The position numbers and the translations under genes were made by a program. From assembly GCA_013397075.1 (NCBI GenBank), contig VWZS01004380.1, positions 248,001 through 312,000 of the forward strand: 64,000 bases of DNA, given 5' to 3'. Position 1 is the stretch's first letter. Each line of letters begins with the position of its first letter. Positions 35,953 to 48,600 of the stretch are shown piece by piece. The notes under the pieces were generated by a model. That model was not told the DNA's origin, did not search any database, and saw only the letters and a program-made list of their open reading frames with translations. Source of the DNA: Rhabdornis inornatus (taxonomy: Eukaryota > Chordata > Aves > Passeriformes > Rhabdornithidae).

Positions 35953-36660
35953 AGTGGACAAAGAAAACACATCTCCTACTGCTTACAACCCATCACTTCA
36001 GGTCTAACAGTTTTGGAGCAACTTTAACTAACAGTAAGATATTGTCAGTCTTGCTGCCCCTAATTTGTCTTAAATTCATTCCCAAGTAATGTTAGGAAGG
36101 TAAATCTAAGAAATGTCACCCTGTGCTTGAAAAAAATCCTCTTCACTTACTTGAAAATCTTTCTCCTCCAGGATCTCTTTCCTCCACCTGACAAGGAAGG
36201 CAGCACAGACGTACAAGTGGAAGTGAGAAAAACCCTCTGGTTCAGACTAGAAAAAATAAAAATAGATCATCCTTTCAATACACAAATAATAATACTTTTG
36301 ATCACCATATGCCCCAAGTCTATTTTTATGACATTGACTTCTAACTACAAATGTCAGCTACATCTGTCTCTCTTTGTATCACAAACATGCTTACATTTAA
36401 TCCATGCCAAAGCTATTTTTTGCTATTATCTGTAATGGGGACAGAGGGGAGGCAGCTTCCATTTCTCATATTTAAATTCATTCTTTACTGAGGTGTTTTC
36501 CATTTCTGGTGTTATCCATTAGCTTATATCTGGTATGAAATACTGTACTGTCCAACTCAACACTGTGGTGTGAACATATGTTTCATCTCCATTATTAAGT
36601 CAACTCTACTACTGGCAGTAGCTTTACAAGTATAAATTTTGATATAGGGAATTATTAAGC
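35953..36660. other. Unrecognised DNA with one acceptor/donor pair
   Basis: No repeat is recognised. An open frame at 36,127-36,435 (102 codons) contains a 51-nt segment (36,172-36,222) flanked by tctttctcctccag and gtgagaaaa. Confidence 0.4.
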
Positions 36661-36670
36661 ACTGTAAAAA

Positions 36671-36718
36671 TAAAAATAACTTGTATAAAAATAACTTGTA
36701 TACTTATAACTTGTATTA
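36671..36718 (+). repeat. Three-copy tandem repeat, about 16 bp
   Basis: The unit 'taaaaataacttgtat' is seen twice and a diverged third copy (acttataacttgtat) follows. It looks like recent replication slippage in AT-rich DNA. Confidence 0.8.
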
Positions 36719-37452
36719 TATTGAACTGAATTATATGTTTTCACTATTGGAAGAAAACCTACTCATACGATGAAACATTTACAGCTCAATTTTGTATTCA
36801 GATCTGCAGCTTTCTGTTCTGGTTCTAGTCAGCAGATTCCATCATTTTATAAAACTCCCTCTAGAAATCAGTATTTTATAATTTCACATAAGAGTTTAGA
36901 AAATTTTCTGATGAGGTCTTTAAAAGACATCACTAAGTTTTCTCATATTATCAAATTAATATTAGATTCTATTTTCTATACCACTAAGAACCAAAAAAAT
37001 AATTATGGTATTAAATTATCAATGTAAAATCTCATTAAAATAAAATTTGAAAATAATTACTATAAAATTAAACTACATAATCTGTCAAATTGAATATGTT
37101 TAAATGCTGATATCTATATAATTTACAAGATCTAATTCTAATCCTTTAAAAATATAGCAAGTTTTTTCATATTTCCTGCTGGTCATTTCAAAACTGAAGT
37201 TTACTCTTTAGAAAAATAGTATTCTGCTCAAGTATAGTGAGCTGAAACAACTTCTTACATAAAGCACAACATGAAAAAATTCCTATTTTATTGCTATTTA
37301 ACCTAAAACAGCATGGTATTTAAAATTCGTGCAATAAATAAACTTCCCAGCTATAACAAGCGACAAAGGAAAAATATTCTCCTACTACTACTTTTCCTTC
37401 TCCTCTATTCTTGACTGATAAAAGAGCAGAGTGTGCTACAAGAGGTTTGGAA
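36719..37452. other. Unrecognised AT-rich DNA
   Basis: Nothing recognised. An 85-codon open frame at 36,770-37,027 has no motif. Confidence 0.5.
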
Positions 37453-37520
37453 AACACCTTGTTAACAACTACAGAAACTGCAGACCAACACCTTGTTAAC
37501 AGCTACAGAAACTACAGACC
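37453..37520 (+). repeat. 34-bp tandem duplication (two copies)
   Basis: Copy one is 37,453-37,486 and copy two 37,487-37,520. Both begin aacaccttgttaac and end cagacc, with two mismatches over 34 bases. The unit is not low-complexity, so this is a genuine local duplication. It lies inside a 68-codon open frame, where it would repeat 11 residues and shift phase. Confidence 0.92.
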
Positions 37521-39219
37521 ATCTGGTCCACCAAATCAGTACAGTTCCAGGAAAGAGATAATGCCAATTATTTTAAGTTTAAAAGTGTACTTGGAATTGA
37601 AAATAAGAATTAGCTAATTTTGGAAATACTTTTAAGGAATTGTAGAAAAATTATCTGGACATGTATAAGAACCTGTTCTTTGTCTTGTGATTTTTCTGGG
37701 TTTTTTTCACCAATAAAAGTTTCTTCAAAATGAAGCTCTTTTAAATGAAACAAAATAGGTTTAAAAATGCAATTCATTAGAGAAAAAATGCATATCCCCT
37801 ACAGATTTAAAAATTCATCATGCTTCAGAGATAAGTCTAGGTACAAAGTATTTCCAATGGATAGATTTAGACAGTTTTAGAAATTGAGTAAAACAGCTAA
37901 TGCATAATTGCCTTTCCTAACACCTGATACCTATTATACTTTTCCATTTGCAGCTTTTGAAGTTACAAACAGTTTGATCTCTAAATGTACAGAAATTCAG
38001 ACTACCAGCTAAAAGCTATTTAACATCAAGTATAAACAATGACCTTGATTTAAATATTTTAGAAAAAAATCTCAAGGCAGATGTACAACCTTCCAGAAGA
38101 CTTATTCTGAACATATTACAGATGACTCTGAGCACATTATCTAAGAACCATCTGTCATTATCAATAAAAATCATTTAGACTGTTAACATCACAAATATCT
38201 CATTGCCCTGCAAATGCTAGGTCTCCTTTGCAGCTGAAATGAAAGGTGTTCTTTGGACTGCACTCCCCAAACTTCTTGAATTGGACAACCACCAAAAGAA
38301 TGCAAATTTTGTTGTAAGACAAGACTGATTAGTCTCGTCAATGATTAGTCTAAGCAGCCTTCCACCCTGGATACCTCAACATCTAGGGAGTGTAATACCT
38401 CATGCTGTTATATTTGTATTTATATACAAATTTTATTGTATATTTGTTTTTATCTACAATACAAGATTATTGTTTAAGAACTCAGAATAATTAAAGCTAT
38501 GAAATTTTGTCAGGGTTAGGTATTAAACCACATTTCACACTCAAGTAAAAGCTCAGATAATAGCTCACACAATGACTTCCAAATAATTACACATGAATAA
38601 AGCAACTTTAAGCAACTCCATTTCTACCACATTACAAAGATCAGATAGTTTAGGTGAAAAGAGATTTAAATAATTTTTGCCAAAATATCCAAGCAATTTA
38701 TGGCAGAAAAAGAAAAAGAAGCCAATGCATGAACATCACGGAAAGTGGAATATGTTGGCTGTTCCTCCAAGTTTTGCATTCTTGATCAGCCAGGAGCCTT
38801 GACTTCCTAGACACAGATTCAATTTACTGTCAAAACAGACTCAAGAGTTCCAGTCTGAGAAGAAACATAGCAAGAACACACCACAGAGGTCCATGACAAT
38901 AACTAGCCTCTCACCAGGAATGACCAACAGCACAACTGAGTATAGGAGTGCAAGATATAGCAGTACCTCCTCCCAGTTTCAGAGGTTTCATGCTCAGATG
39001 TCCTAAGAGAAGCTGTAGAATATGACCATTTAATAAGAGTTAATGGATTTGTCTAAACTTCCTAAATATTATTGCAAGTGTAAGCTTTTTGGTAAATCAC
39101 CAAGTCCTGGAACAAAGAATTTCAAAACACTCCTGCATGCCCTATAGCATGTCTGGTTTAAATCTGCCAGTTTCATTCTAAGTAGTTCTGATATTTGCAG
39201 TGAAAGAGTATGAATCACT
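37521..39219. other. Unrecognised AT-rich DNA
   Basis: No gene or repeat is recognised. A small palindrome, tttgtatttatatacaaa, is at about 38,412-38,430. Confidence 0.5.
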
Positions 39220-40065
39220 TCCTGTTCACTTTCTCCAATCCATTCGTATTTCCTTCTTTTGCAGACCAGAACTGTTTCGCTTATTCCACTGTTCCTCAGG
39301 TACCAGTTCCACCACCTTTGCTAAGCCTTCTTAAGCATCCTTTCATGAAGTTTTCTCATTCTGAAATAGGGTTTGAACTGGATATAGCATATAAATTGCA
39401 GAAAGAATATAACTGCTCATAATATTTTGTGCTCCTTACCTTTTCCACTAATTCCTAACCTTTGTGGTCTTTTTAATTTTTCTATTCTTGACTGCTACTG
39501 AGCTTGTATTTTCCTCTTGTGCTTGACTGTACCTTGAAACCTACAGTTATACCAGGAAAGCTAGGAGTGGTCCAAACACACAATATCACTTCATATCTGT
39601 ACACACCAAATTTCACCTGTTATTTATGTCAGGCTGTTAAGAGACACATGAAATCCTGTGACTCTTTGCCGTCCACCTCTCACCTTTACTACCCTTAGAA
39701 ACATGATGTTGTCAGCAAATTTTGCTGTCTCAGTTGCTCCTGTATCCCTTTTTTATCCCTTCAGTAGAAAGAGCTTAAGCCTCATGACAAATTGCAAAAG
39801 AATTACATGTTATTTCCTTGAATTTTGAAATCTGTCTGCTTGTTCTTAACATTTGTTTTCTATCTTTCAGGCAGTAATTATTCATACAAGGGCATTCCCT
39901 TGAATTGCACAGTTGTGTTTCTTCTTTAATAACCTTTAGTGAAGAACCGTCTTCAGTGTTTTCAATATTCTACATCAACCTGGTACATGTGTTCACTGGC
40001 TCTTAAGCTTTGTGAAGTACGATTTTTCCCTACAAAAATCGTGTCAACACTTCCTTAAAATGACA
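39220..40065 (-). mobile_element. Ancient amniote-type CR1 fragment, minus strand
   Basis: Long stretches follow, in order, the reverse complement of the CR1 ORF2 reverse-transcriptase region found in turtles, crocodilians and other reptiles. Examples are attcctaacctttgtgg then cttgactgctactgagc; ccaaatttcacctgttattt; gatgttgtcagcaaattttg then ctgtctcag; and cctttagtgaagaaccgtct then acgatttttccctacaaaaa with tcgtgtcaaca. Read on the minus strand these cover the middle to C-terminal reverse transcriptase. Divergence and indels leave no long frame. It is much older than the CR1 at 42,133. The assignment is by recalled consensus; the boundaries are approximate. Confidence 0.72.
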
Positions 40066-42132
40066 TATTTAGCCATGGTGAAAGAATATTACAGGCAAGT
40101 TTAGTGAACACTGAATTTAAGTCACCTTAATCTTGCATTCTAAAAGATACTGGAATACTTTGGAGACTGCAACTATTTTTATTGTACACAGCAGCCTATC
40201 AGCTCACGTGGGATCATAACCTTCTCCTGTTTGTCAGTTTTTCAGTCAGTTATATAATGAAATTTCAATTATTTGAAAAGTGCTAAAAAAATTAATTTTA
40301 TTCATTATACATGTTATAAAGTTTTTTTACAGTTATATGCAAAAACACCTATTAACAACACTTTTGCTGAGTTTGCACGTTGTAGATTGTCTTGTATAAC
40401 TGGTTTTGTTTCACTATCACTATTCCCAAGAGGATCTTCCTAAATCAAGTAAGTGACCAAGAGCACTTGTGTAAGCTTAATCCAATCTAACCATAAACAC
40501 AGCAATGAAGTTGGATCTTTTATGCATTAAAGAAACAAAGCAAACAAACATGAAACATAACCTACAGGTAAGGCTTACAAGCAGCTGTTTCTAATGCAAA
40601 CATCCACCAATTAACATGAAAATTTATGGGCAGGTTTGATCTTTGCATTAAAAACATCTGATCCAAACATATTTCATATCATTTCAAAATCTTTAATGGA
40701 AAGTAACATTAACAGAAAGGTCATAACATCAAGCTAGATATATCTGTCACAGCCAAAACACTATGCAAATATCTCAAGCCTTGGAGTTCACTAAATCCCT
40801 TATAGAAGAGGTATTAAAAAAAAAAAAAAAAAAAAAAAAACAAAAACAAACAAAAAAAAAACATTACAAGAACTGTGTTCACATTCCCTATTTCTGCTAG
40901 GCATGTTAAAATAGTTATCATACAGTGTTCCCCTAGATTTGGCAAATTTATGCTGAAAACGAGATGCAGATCAGTTTTCACAACAACTTGGCAACAGTTC
41001 CTAAAATATGACTTATGATATAAAACTCTGCTGTGAAATCCCAGCCACAAAGAACACTGACTATGGCTGGAATTTTCTTGGATCAATATCTTGCCCTGTT
41101 GGAATGCTCCATGTGGCATGCAAAATTTATATTAAGACTAGGAATCAATGACAAATATAAATGGATGCTAGTGATAATTACTCTTTACCCGATGTATCCG
41201 CCCTCCAACTAATAATTTAGTTTTATGAAGCGTTTTTCATATAAATTTCCACATGACCTTGTATTTTCAGAATGGAATTTAAATTACTGCCCTCTTCACT
41301 TGCTAACATGCTCAATTCAAATAGATTAAAAAAATAACTAACAAAGTGTGTATTTGACTTTTTTGTCCTAGCTTTTCCAGAATAAACTGTGGTGGAAAAC
41401 AAAACTCAGTGTTTCTCATTTAGTCTTTTAAAGAATTCACCACAAAGTTTTTAAAGAGCTCAGTCATGACTAGGATGTCAAGTGGATTCTTACCCAATGA
41501 AACACTTTCACATCCAACACTGAACTGCTACCTTTTACAGCTATTTTTCCTCCTCTTGTGTGGTGGTTTATTACCTTTGCACACAGGAGTGTTGCTAAAT
41601 CTTAGCAAAGGAATGGAGCTTCTTAAGCAACTCCCTTAAAGCCTTTTCTTGCTGGATAGGTTATTGACAGAAGAAAGTGGAGTAAAGCCGTTTTCTTGAA
41701 ATGCCTTGGATACAAATGCAAGAACATGCTGAACTCTACACAAGGAGAACACTTTGCAACACTCAGTTCTAACTTTATTTTGAAAAGAACCTAGATAGAC
41801 ACAGAAGCACTACGGATAGTGAGACTATCATAACATAATTTCTTTTCTCTAATTTCCCATGTTAATAAACCTCTTGTTATCTGTAATGAAGAATGACCGT
41901 GAGTTGTTCTTTGTACTACTGGAGAAACTATTACTTAATCTATTGCTTTGAATTTCTACAACTCGAAAAGGCAAACAACTTCCATTTTACCTAGCAGTTA
42001 TAGCTACATACATAAAATATAGCAAAACAGGGATGTGGCAATGTGAGCATGAATTCTGCAAGTGATAGATCAAACACTGTGATTTTAGACAACAATAGTG
42101 AGGGCTGTATATAAAACCCCAATCTAATATAA
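40066..42132. other. Unrecognised AT-rich DNA
   Basis: No gene or transposon is recognised. It contains the A-rich tract at 40,816-40,861, whose reverse complement produces a Phe run in a minus-strand open frame (40,814-41,119) with no recognisable domain. Confidence 0.5.
40816..40861 (+). repeat. A-rich tract (A25, then CAAAA-type units)
   Basis: Twenty-five consecutive A are followed by A runs broken by single C. It could be a decayed poly(A) tail, but nothing upstream is recognisable as a retrocopy. Bird genomes have few poly(A)-tailed retrocopies because CR1 does not use poly(A). Confidence 0.88.
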
Positions 42133-42367
42133 AGAATCACAGAACCACTAGGTTGGAAGAGACCTTCAAGATCATCAAGTCCAACCCATGCCCTAACACC
42201 TCAACTAGACCATGGCACTGAGTGCCACATCCAGTCTTTTTTTAAATACATCCAGGGATGGTGACTGCACCACTTCCCTGTCCAGACCATTCCAGTACTT
42301 TATTATTCTTTCCGTGAAAAACTTTTTCCTAATATCCAACCTATATTTCCCTTGGCGTCGCTTAAGG
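42133..42367 (-). mobile_element. Young CR1 LINE 3' end, minus strand
   Basis: The plus strand starts agaatcacagaaccac and then ggttggaagagaccttcaag and atcatcaagtccaaccca. It continues through tccctggatg-like text (here atccagggatggtgact) to atttcccttggcg, where it is 5'-truncated. It reads very close to the recalled bird CR1 consensus and is the least decayed copy in the window. The short 3' UTR and tail lie at 42,133-42,204, and the end of ORF2 lies beyond. Confidence 0.93.
42205..42360 (-). pseudogene. CR1 ORF2 C-terminal 52 codons, frame intact
   Basis: Translating the minus strand from 42,360 to the TAG at 42,205-42,207 gives the CR1 C-terminus without interruption. The pieces are YRLDIRKKFFTERI, KYWNGLDREVVQSPSLDV, and FKKRLDVALSAMV then stop. 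The T7 run at 42,237-42,243 keeps the frame. The fragment lacks all catalytic domains and its own promoter, so it is dead despite the intact frame. That intactness argues for a relatively recent insertion. Confidence 0.85.
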
Positions 42368-45300
42368 TAATACATATTTGTGGGCCCTCTAGTAGGAACA
42401 AAAAATTACTTTCTGAAAGTTATTTTTTGGCAATGAGAACGGAAGAACCAGCAGCAAGAACTAATGAAACTCTTCCAGGTTGGTTTCAGTTCATTAACAA
42501 GTAAGAGCCACATAACATTATAAGCCCACATCAATAACAATAAGATAATTTACACTGTTTAGGTTTTTTCTTTGTTCACCATAGTTGATGCATTAAAAAA
42601 CAAACTATTTAGGTTAGAGCCATTAATATGGTTCCTAATTATCTTATCAAACCATGACACAGTGTAATGACTCAAAGTAGCGAATCTCTGTGTAATTAAC
42701 ACTGAACACCACTATGGCATTTACTTCCTCTAACAGCATGAACAAGCATACAATTAATTCTGTTTCTCATGTATATAAAGGTGAAGCACATATTTCCCTA
42801 CACACCTTAGTCCTGAGTCTTTTCCTCAGAAAAGTCTTAGACAGAGATCACACAAGCTGTAAGAGCATATGAGAAGACAAACACTACCAACTGCCTTTTC
42901 AAAAATTTCCACATGCTTGAAAAGTCTAACTCTCTAGCAATCTCCCAGAAAATTCACTTTGCATCTTTAATTTCTGAGATTACTCTACCTGAATTTAAAA
43001 TCCCTCTTGCAGGTGTGAAGTTATGGAAGTACTGAGCTGTTATGGAAAGTCTGAGGAGCAATAAAATAAGGCTAAACTCAGAAGCGACGAACTAACTGCC
43101 TCCCCAACATAGATGTACTTGCAGAAAAAACTTTATAAAATCTGCAGACTATTTCTTTTTTAAAAGGTTACATGGCAGATTTGACGAAAAACATCCAGAC
43201 AAAATATTTTCAAAGGCATGCACATTTGGGATAGCAAAATGTAGATTTCACCTTTGTTTCACCATTCAATGATAGAAAAAATATGTACTGCAAAAACTTC
43301 TTATATTTTAAGCTAGGCTGAAAATTGTGCTTCAATTACTCAGACATGACTGTCTGGCTGGAAAGAAATTTGTTTTGAAGTTTCCTTCTAATTAAAACCC
43401 CATTCATTCTATCTGAAATCACTAATTTAATTTATACTTAAACATTCAAATTCTGTCTCAAGTCGTGTCTTGACACCAATTAGTGGCCAAAAATGCAGTG
43501 GGGAAAAAAGCAAAGCTGTGTCACACTAAAATCAACACTGCTTTTGGTTACAGAATTCCATTTGAAAGTATGATTTACCTTAAAAAGCACAAACTAAATC
43601 CAGATCATTAGTAAATATGTGCTGCAACTCTTCAGATTTAATTCTGAAGTGCCTTGCTGAAAGGCACAATATCTTTACATAAATGCCAGCCTGCTTTAAG
43701 CAAACTACTGATTTGATATAGCACAATCGATTAAAAAAGAATATGGCAACTTGTCCATTTGTGAGAACTTCAGCAGGTCATGTGAACCAAAACCAGACCA
43801 CACTTCCTCACTAACCTGCTTTTAAAAGGCAAATTAGCACAAATAAGCAGTATGACTAATATTTACTAAACTAATTCCCTATTTCACCTTTTGAATTTCA
43901 AAATTATTTACCTCATGTATCATTTTAATTATTTTTACAGTTCATTCCCAGAGAACCTTGATACTGGGAAATTAATTAATGGGCACAATGGAAGAACTGT
44001 CAGCATTGTTTAAATATAATTTCTGCACTAGCCTCATTTACATGTATCCCTTTATTCTAAACAGTGGTACTACTGATTTTTTTGTATGAAATCGTTAGTT
44101 CATTAAAAATAGCACAATGATATCCTTTTCTGCAGATATTCATGGGTTAGCAAATCTGCTGAAATACATGCTCAAGATAATCATTAGAGCATTTATTCCA
44201 CAGATTTCAAAGACTGAAATAGTTGTATAATAGTTGCATCATTGTTTAATTAATTTGCTTTAGCTTTATCATATTATTAGCTTTCCTAAAAGTTATCAAA
44301 TTAATATTTCAAGGCAGACCTACAGAAAGCAGTAAGTGCTAGTCCACCATTTCATAACTGAAAAAACTAGTGAGACTACCTCTACACATATATGTCACAT
44401 ATTTATACTGAAAGACTAAAGTAAAATCTAAGTAATAGTACTAAAAAATAATGGTTGCTTATTCCAGCTTCTGATCAAATAACAAGGAAGTGCTTACTGA
44501 CACACTGCCAGCACGTAATTCAAAGAAATCCTCTCATGAAGTATGTTTTAGCATACATATGTCACTTCCAGATAGTGAGGTTCTTGTGTGCCTTTCTGGA
44601 CAAAGTTGGTGCTAGGATTACAATGAACTCTTAAATAAAATATTAGAGATCATTTGAGAAAAGCATATGAAACAATCCAACAAAGATATTGCTGAATTCT
44701 TCATAGGTAAATAAAAACTCTACAATCCCCAAATTGCTACTTCTGTAAATTGGGGGATGATTACACCTATGTAATGTAAAAGTTTTGTGAAGATTTCTTA
44801 TTAGATTGACATTCATACCAGAACCTTATCTGTTTTAAGTAAAATCTGTTTTCTTCTTAATAATAACTATTTTCCAAAACTTTTTCTTTCTCTCAAGGAA
44901 CACCATAAGAGCTGAGAATGCACAAATATGTCACATGTTCAGTCACATTTTTAACAGGTGGTCTTGTTTACTAAGATGATAAGTAGAAATATTAAAAAGA
45001 CATTTAGTAATAAGCATGAGATATTACCTTCCTTCCCTGTTTTCCAAGCTAACAAGTTTAGGCATGACAGAATTAAGTCATAACAGAGTCAAGAACATCA
45101 TCCAACTTTCTAGAACAACCATTATCAAGATAATCAAGACTCATCACTACTGGCTGCTTCCCCTTCTCCCATCATTAAACCACATTCTACAAAACAAGAA
45201 AAAAGCAACAAAAACCTTAATTTCTAATCTCCATTTTTCCTGTTAGAGGGTAGGAAATAGCTGGGTCTGGTATTTTCCTCCTTTTGCTGTCCTGCAAAAA

Positions 45301-45660
45301 TCTTAGCATGAAAACACTGTTTCATTGCACAGCAACACAATCTGAATCAGTCCCTACTTAGGAGTGGCAATTTGCTTGAATGTTCAATCTTGCTTCGTGA
45401 TGATGATTTAATTATACCAAGCTTTTTGTGACCATATGACTGCTTACAACATTCCTTGGTCTGCATGCTTCACATTTCATTCAACTTCTATTAAAACAAA
45501 CTAATAATGCCACCGAAACTAAAGTAGGCAGTCGCTGAATGCAGCAACATCTTGTGTGATTAAAGAAAAGAAAAAGCACAACATCTGAAAACATCACTCA
45601 GCCGCTCTTCAGCTACGTCCAGCACAGAGGCTCTATAGTCGTGATTGTGCTAAACTGCAG
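42368..45660. other. Unrecognised AT-rich DNA
   Basis: No gene or repeat is recognised. A stretch at about 43,900-44,330 is homopolymer-poor and rich in TAATTA-type homeodomain-like words. It may be a conserved noncoding element. A short imperfect inverted repeat (atccccaaatt / aattgggggat) is at about 44,726-44,759. Confidence 0.4.
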
Positions 45661-48600
45661 GTTTATAAAAGGGCTTATGTCAAAAGCAACTGAAAAGCCA
45701 ACACCATTACTCATTCCAAGTATCTGAAAATTGCTAGTCACTCAATATCACAGCTGGAAGTGTTAATAATGCATGAATTTTAATTAAATTCATTAAATAC
45801 TTGATAGCTATCACAAGGAGTTTCATCTTGTTGGGATGAATAAGACTAGCTTCTTCTTTTGTTAATACAAAAGACTCACCAAGCTAATCCAAAAAGTTCT
45901 CTTCAGACCACTTCTATTCCCATCCATCAACTGCTTAGCACACAAAGAATTACTAGTGATGATCAGGTTCAGCTTTGCTGAACTCTGATCAGAATGAGAG
46001 ACTACATCTACTAAATATGACTGCCTTTATTAGATTTAGCAAAATATTTCCTGTGAATAACACTACAGTTCTGAAGATGCTAAACGACTCCATAGATGCC
46101 AGAGCCTGCTCCGAACTTAAATATCTTTCAGGACACTGAGTCAAGGTAAGATCTTTGATTTAAATCTTCTTAAGATCTGACAATCAACTGCAGAGCAATC
46201 AAGATAAAGTCTGCTTTAATAATAAATCTTCACACCAGACCACTGATTGAAGACAGCAGCATAGAGCAATAGACTCATGTGGGAATGGCAACACCTGAAG
46301 AGTTGCTACAATCTGCTTTATCAAGGTTCTCTGGAGGTTACCTTTGATGCTACTATTCTTATCTCTGAAAAACGAAATTTCTATGTTGACCTTGAAGAGA
46401 GCCCCGAGCAATTAGGCGGTTATTACAACAGTAACACTTTTATACTTTTCTACAGCTCAACTATATCAGACACTAACCATTAATACTTTCTTAGCAGCCA
46501 CTTCCTTAGAAAAGCTCCTACAAGAATATCCAGTAGCAGTATAAATGAAGAAAAAATGGGCAGAAATTGAGGCAAATTTTAAAGTACTACCACCTAACTG
46601 CAACCTTATTAATTCTAATATTACCAATAATGCATTGGAGGTTTTTCTAGAAAATCTTACTCCATCACAAATACAGCACAAGGGCTTAAGAAGCTCTTGC
46701 TCTTCAACAGCTTTTCCCACACTGACAGCCCGAGGTAACCCACATAGCTTCATGTTTTTCCTGTTTGACATGACATCACCAGACTGTGAAGTTTAAGTTA
46801 CTCAAATCTCTTAGTGCTGTCAATAAACATGACTTGCTGTTTTCTTTCCATCAGCTTTTGTGAGCAACACTTCACTAACCCATGCTGACATTCAAAGGAC
46901 TAAGTTTTCAGTAGCAGGAGCCTGAAACACTCCCAACAGATGACAAAGCAAACAGGAGTGCCCTAATCACTGCCCGCACCCTTAAGCAGCTCAAAATAGG
47001 AGGACAGCTTTGATGCAAAGATCACAGTATAACACCTAGTATAGTACTTCTGCGGATCCCTTTATCAAAAACTTTGACCAAATACTTTCAGTGGGATTAG
47101 TATTGTCCTTTTAAACAACCTGGACACTGCATTAGACTCCCAAACATCTCTTCAAATTTTCAGAAGCATTTTATTTACTTACTTTATTTAAGACTTTAAA
47201 AGAGTACATAGTGGCATTATAAATTACTCTTTCTGGATTTACTTTCTACTATAACAAAAGAAAAAAATTACATACCATTTTCTTTATATCTCTCTTATTA
47301 TGTTGTAACAGGCAACAACAACAAAAAAAAATTATGCTGCCAGGCTTCAAGATGAATTTTATCAACAAAATGAATCTGAAAAAAAGAAATATGCTTCACA
47401 GTAACAATTCAGCCTCTAGAAAATTAAAACAGAAACCAAACAAAATATCTACCTAAGGTGTGAACTAAAATATTTACTTATTAGAGGATGCAGCATCAAA
47501 ATGTAATTGTTAACTGTATCTGTCCTTCAGCTTTATAATATTATTCAAATTAATCAAACTGATTTTTCCAACATGATTTTGCTTATAGCAATGAAGACTG
47601 AAGACTCTAAACTTTTAGACTTTAAAATCTGACTAACATATCCCAAAATGCTGGAAAGAAGGATGTAAAGCTGTATGTTCAAACATAAATTTAAGTTAAT
47701 GCCAATGTTTTGATATCTTACAAATAATGTAAACTGCAAATATAACTTCATTTGGTACATAGCTACAAGATTTTAAACACGGCTGACTCTTTTACTTTGT
47801 GTACATAGTCATTCCTTGATTCCCAAACACCCTAAATCAATACTAAAATAGCAAAGGATATAGAAAATTAAAAAATAAATAAACTACATTTGATGCAATT
47901 ATACCTTACAAAAAAAAAACCCCAAAGCAGTAATTTTATGATAATCAATACCATCATCCAATACCATTTTGGAAAAATTCTGTAACCTTATTTTTCAGAG
48001 TAGCATTAAAAACTTACTCTTATAAAATCTCTGCTATTACAGATTGGCTCAGTGGAAAGATGAAACTCACCACACACTGACAACATCTGTAGCTCATTCC
48101 AGCCAAAACAAAGGCAGCACAGTGTGCATTGTTGGAACAACATGTTTGAAACAAGCAATGTGCAAAACAAGCTGCAAAACAAAGTGATCTGCTCACACAA
48201 AGTTATACTGAGAATTTATGTGCTGAAGAGATTCCCAGAGCCATGCACCCAGGCACACTGACACAAAAAGAGGTGGCAAACTACTGACTGATTCCAGAAG
48301 TTTTACAATTCTTTGGACTAGTGATGAGCTACTGCAGATGGATCCTGGCCACCTTTCAAGAATCTGCATTTGCCACATAACTTTCAGACAGCGAGGACTG
48401 CATCAGGAACATTCCAAGGGCTGTTTATTCTCCATGTTATACCACTAAAGCTTGGCTAGCCTTTGAAGGCTGTGAAAATTCACTGCATTCCTGGGCACTT
48501 AAACAATAAACCAAATTAATAATCACTTCTCAAAAACAACAAGGTGCTGCTACTATGGAAACAGGAGGTGAAGCAAAGGTTGTCAGCACTGCTCAGTGGG

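Noticed and set aside
39210..39698. Two plus-strand open frames (70 and 64 codons)
   Set aside because: Both lie antisense within the ancient CR1 at 39,220-40,065.
45664..45671. TATAAAAG promoter-like box
   Set aside because: It has no downstream open frame, initiator or CpG context, and such words are common in AT-rich DNA.
46466..46796. Open frames on both strands over the same interval
   Set aside because: Neither translation shows a motif, and overlapping frames of 80-100 codons are expected by chance in a window this size.
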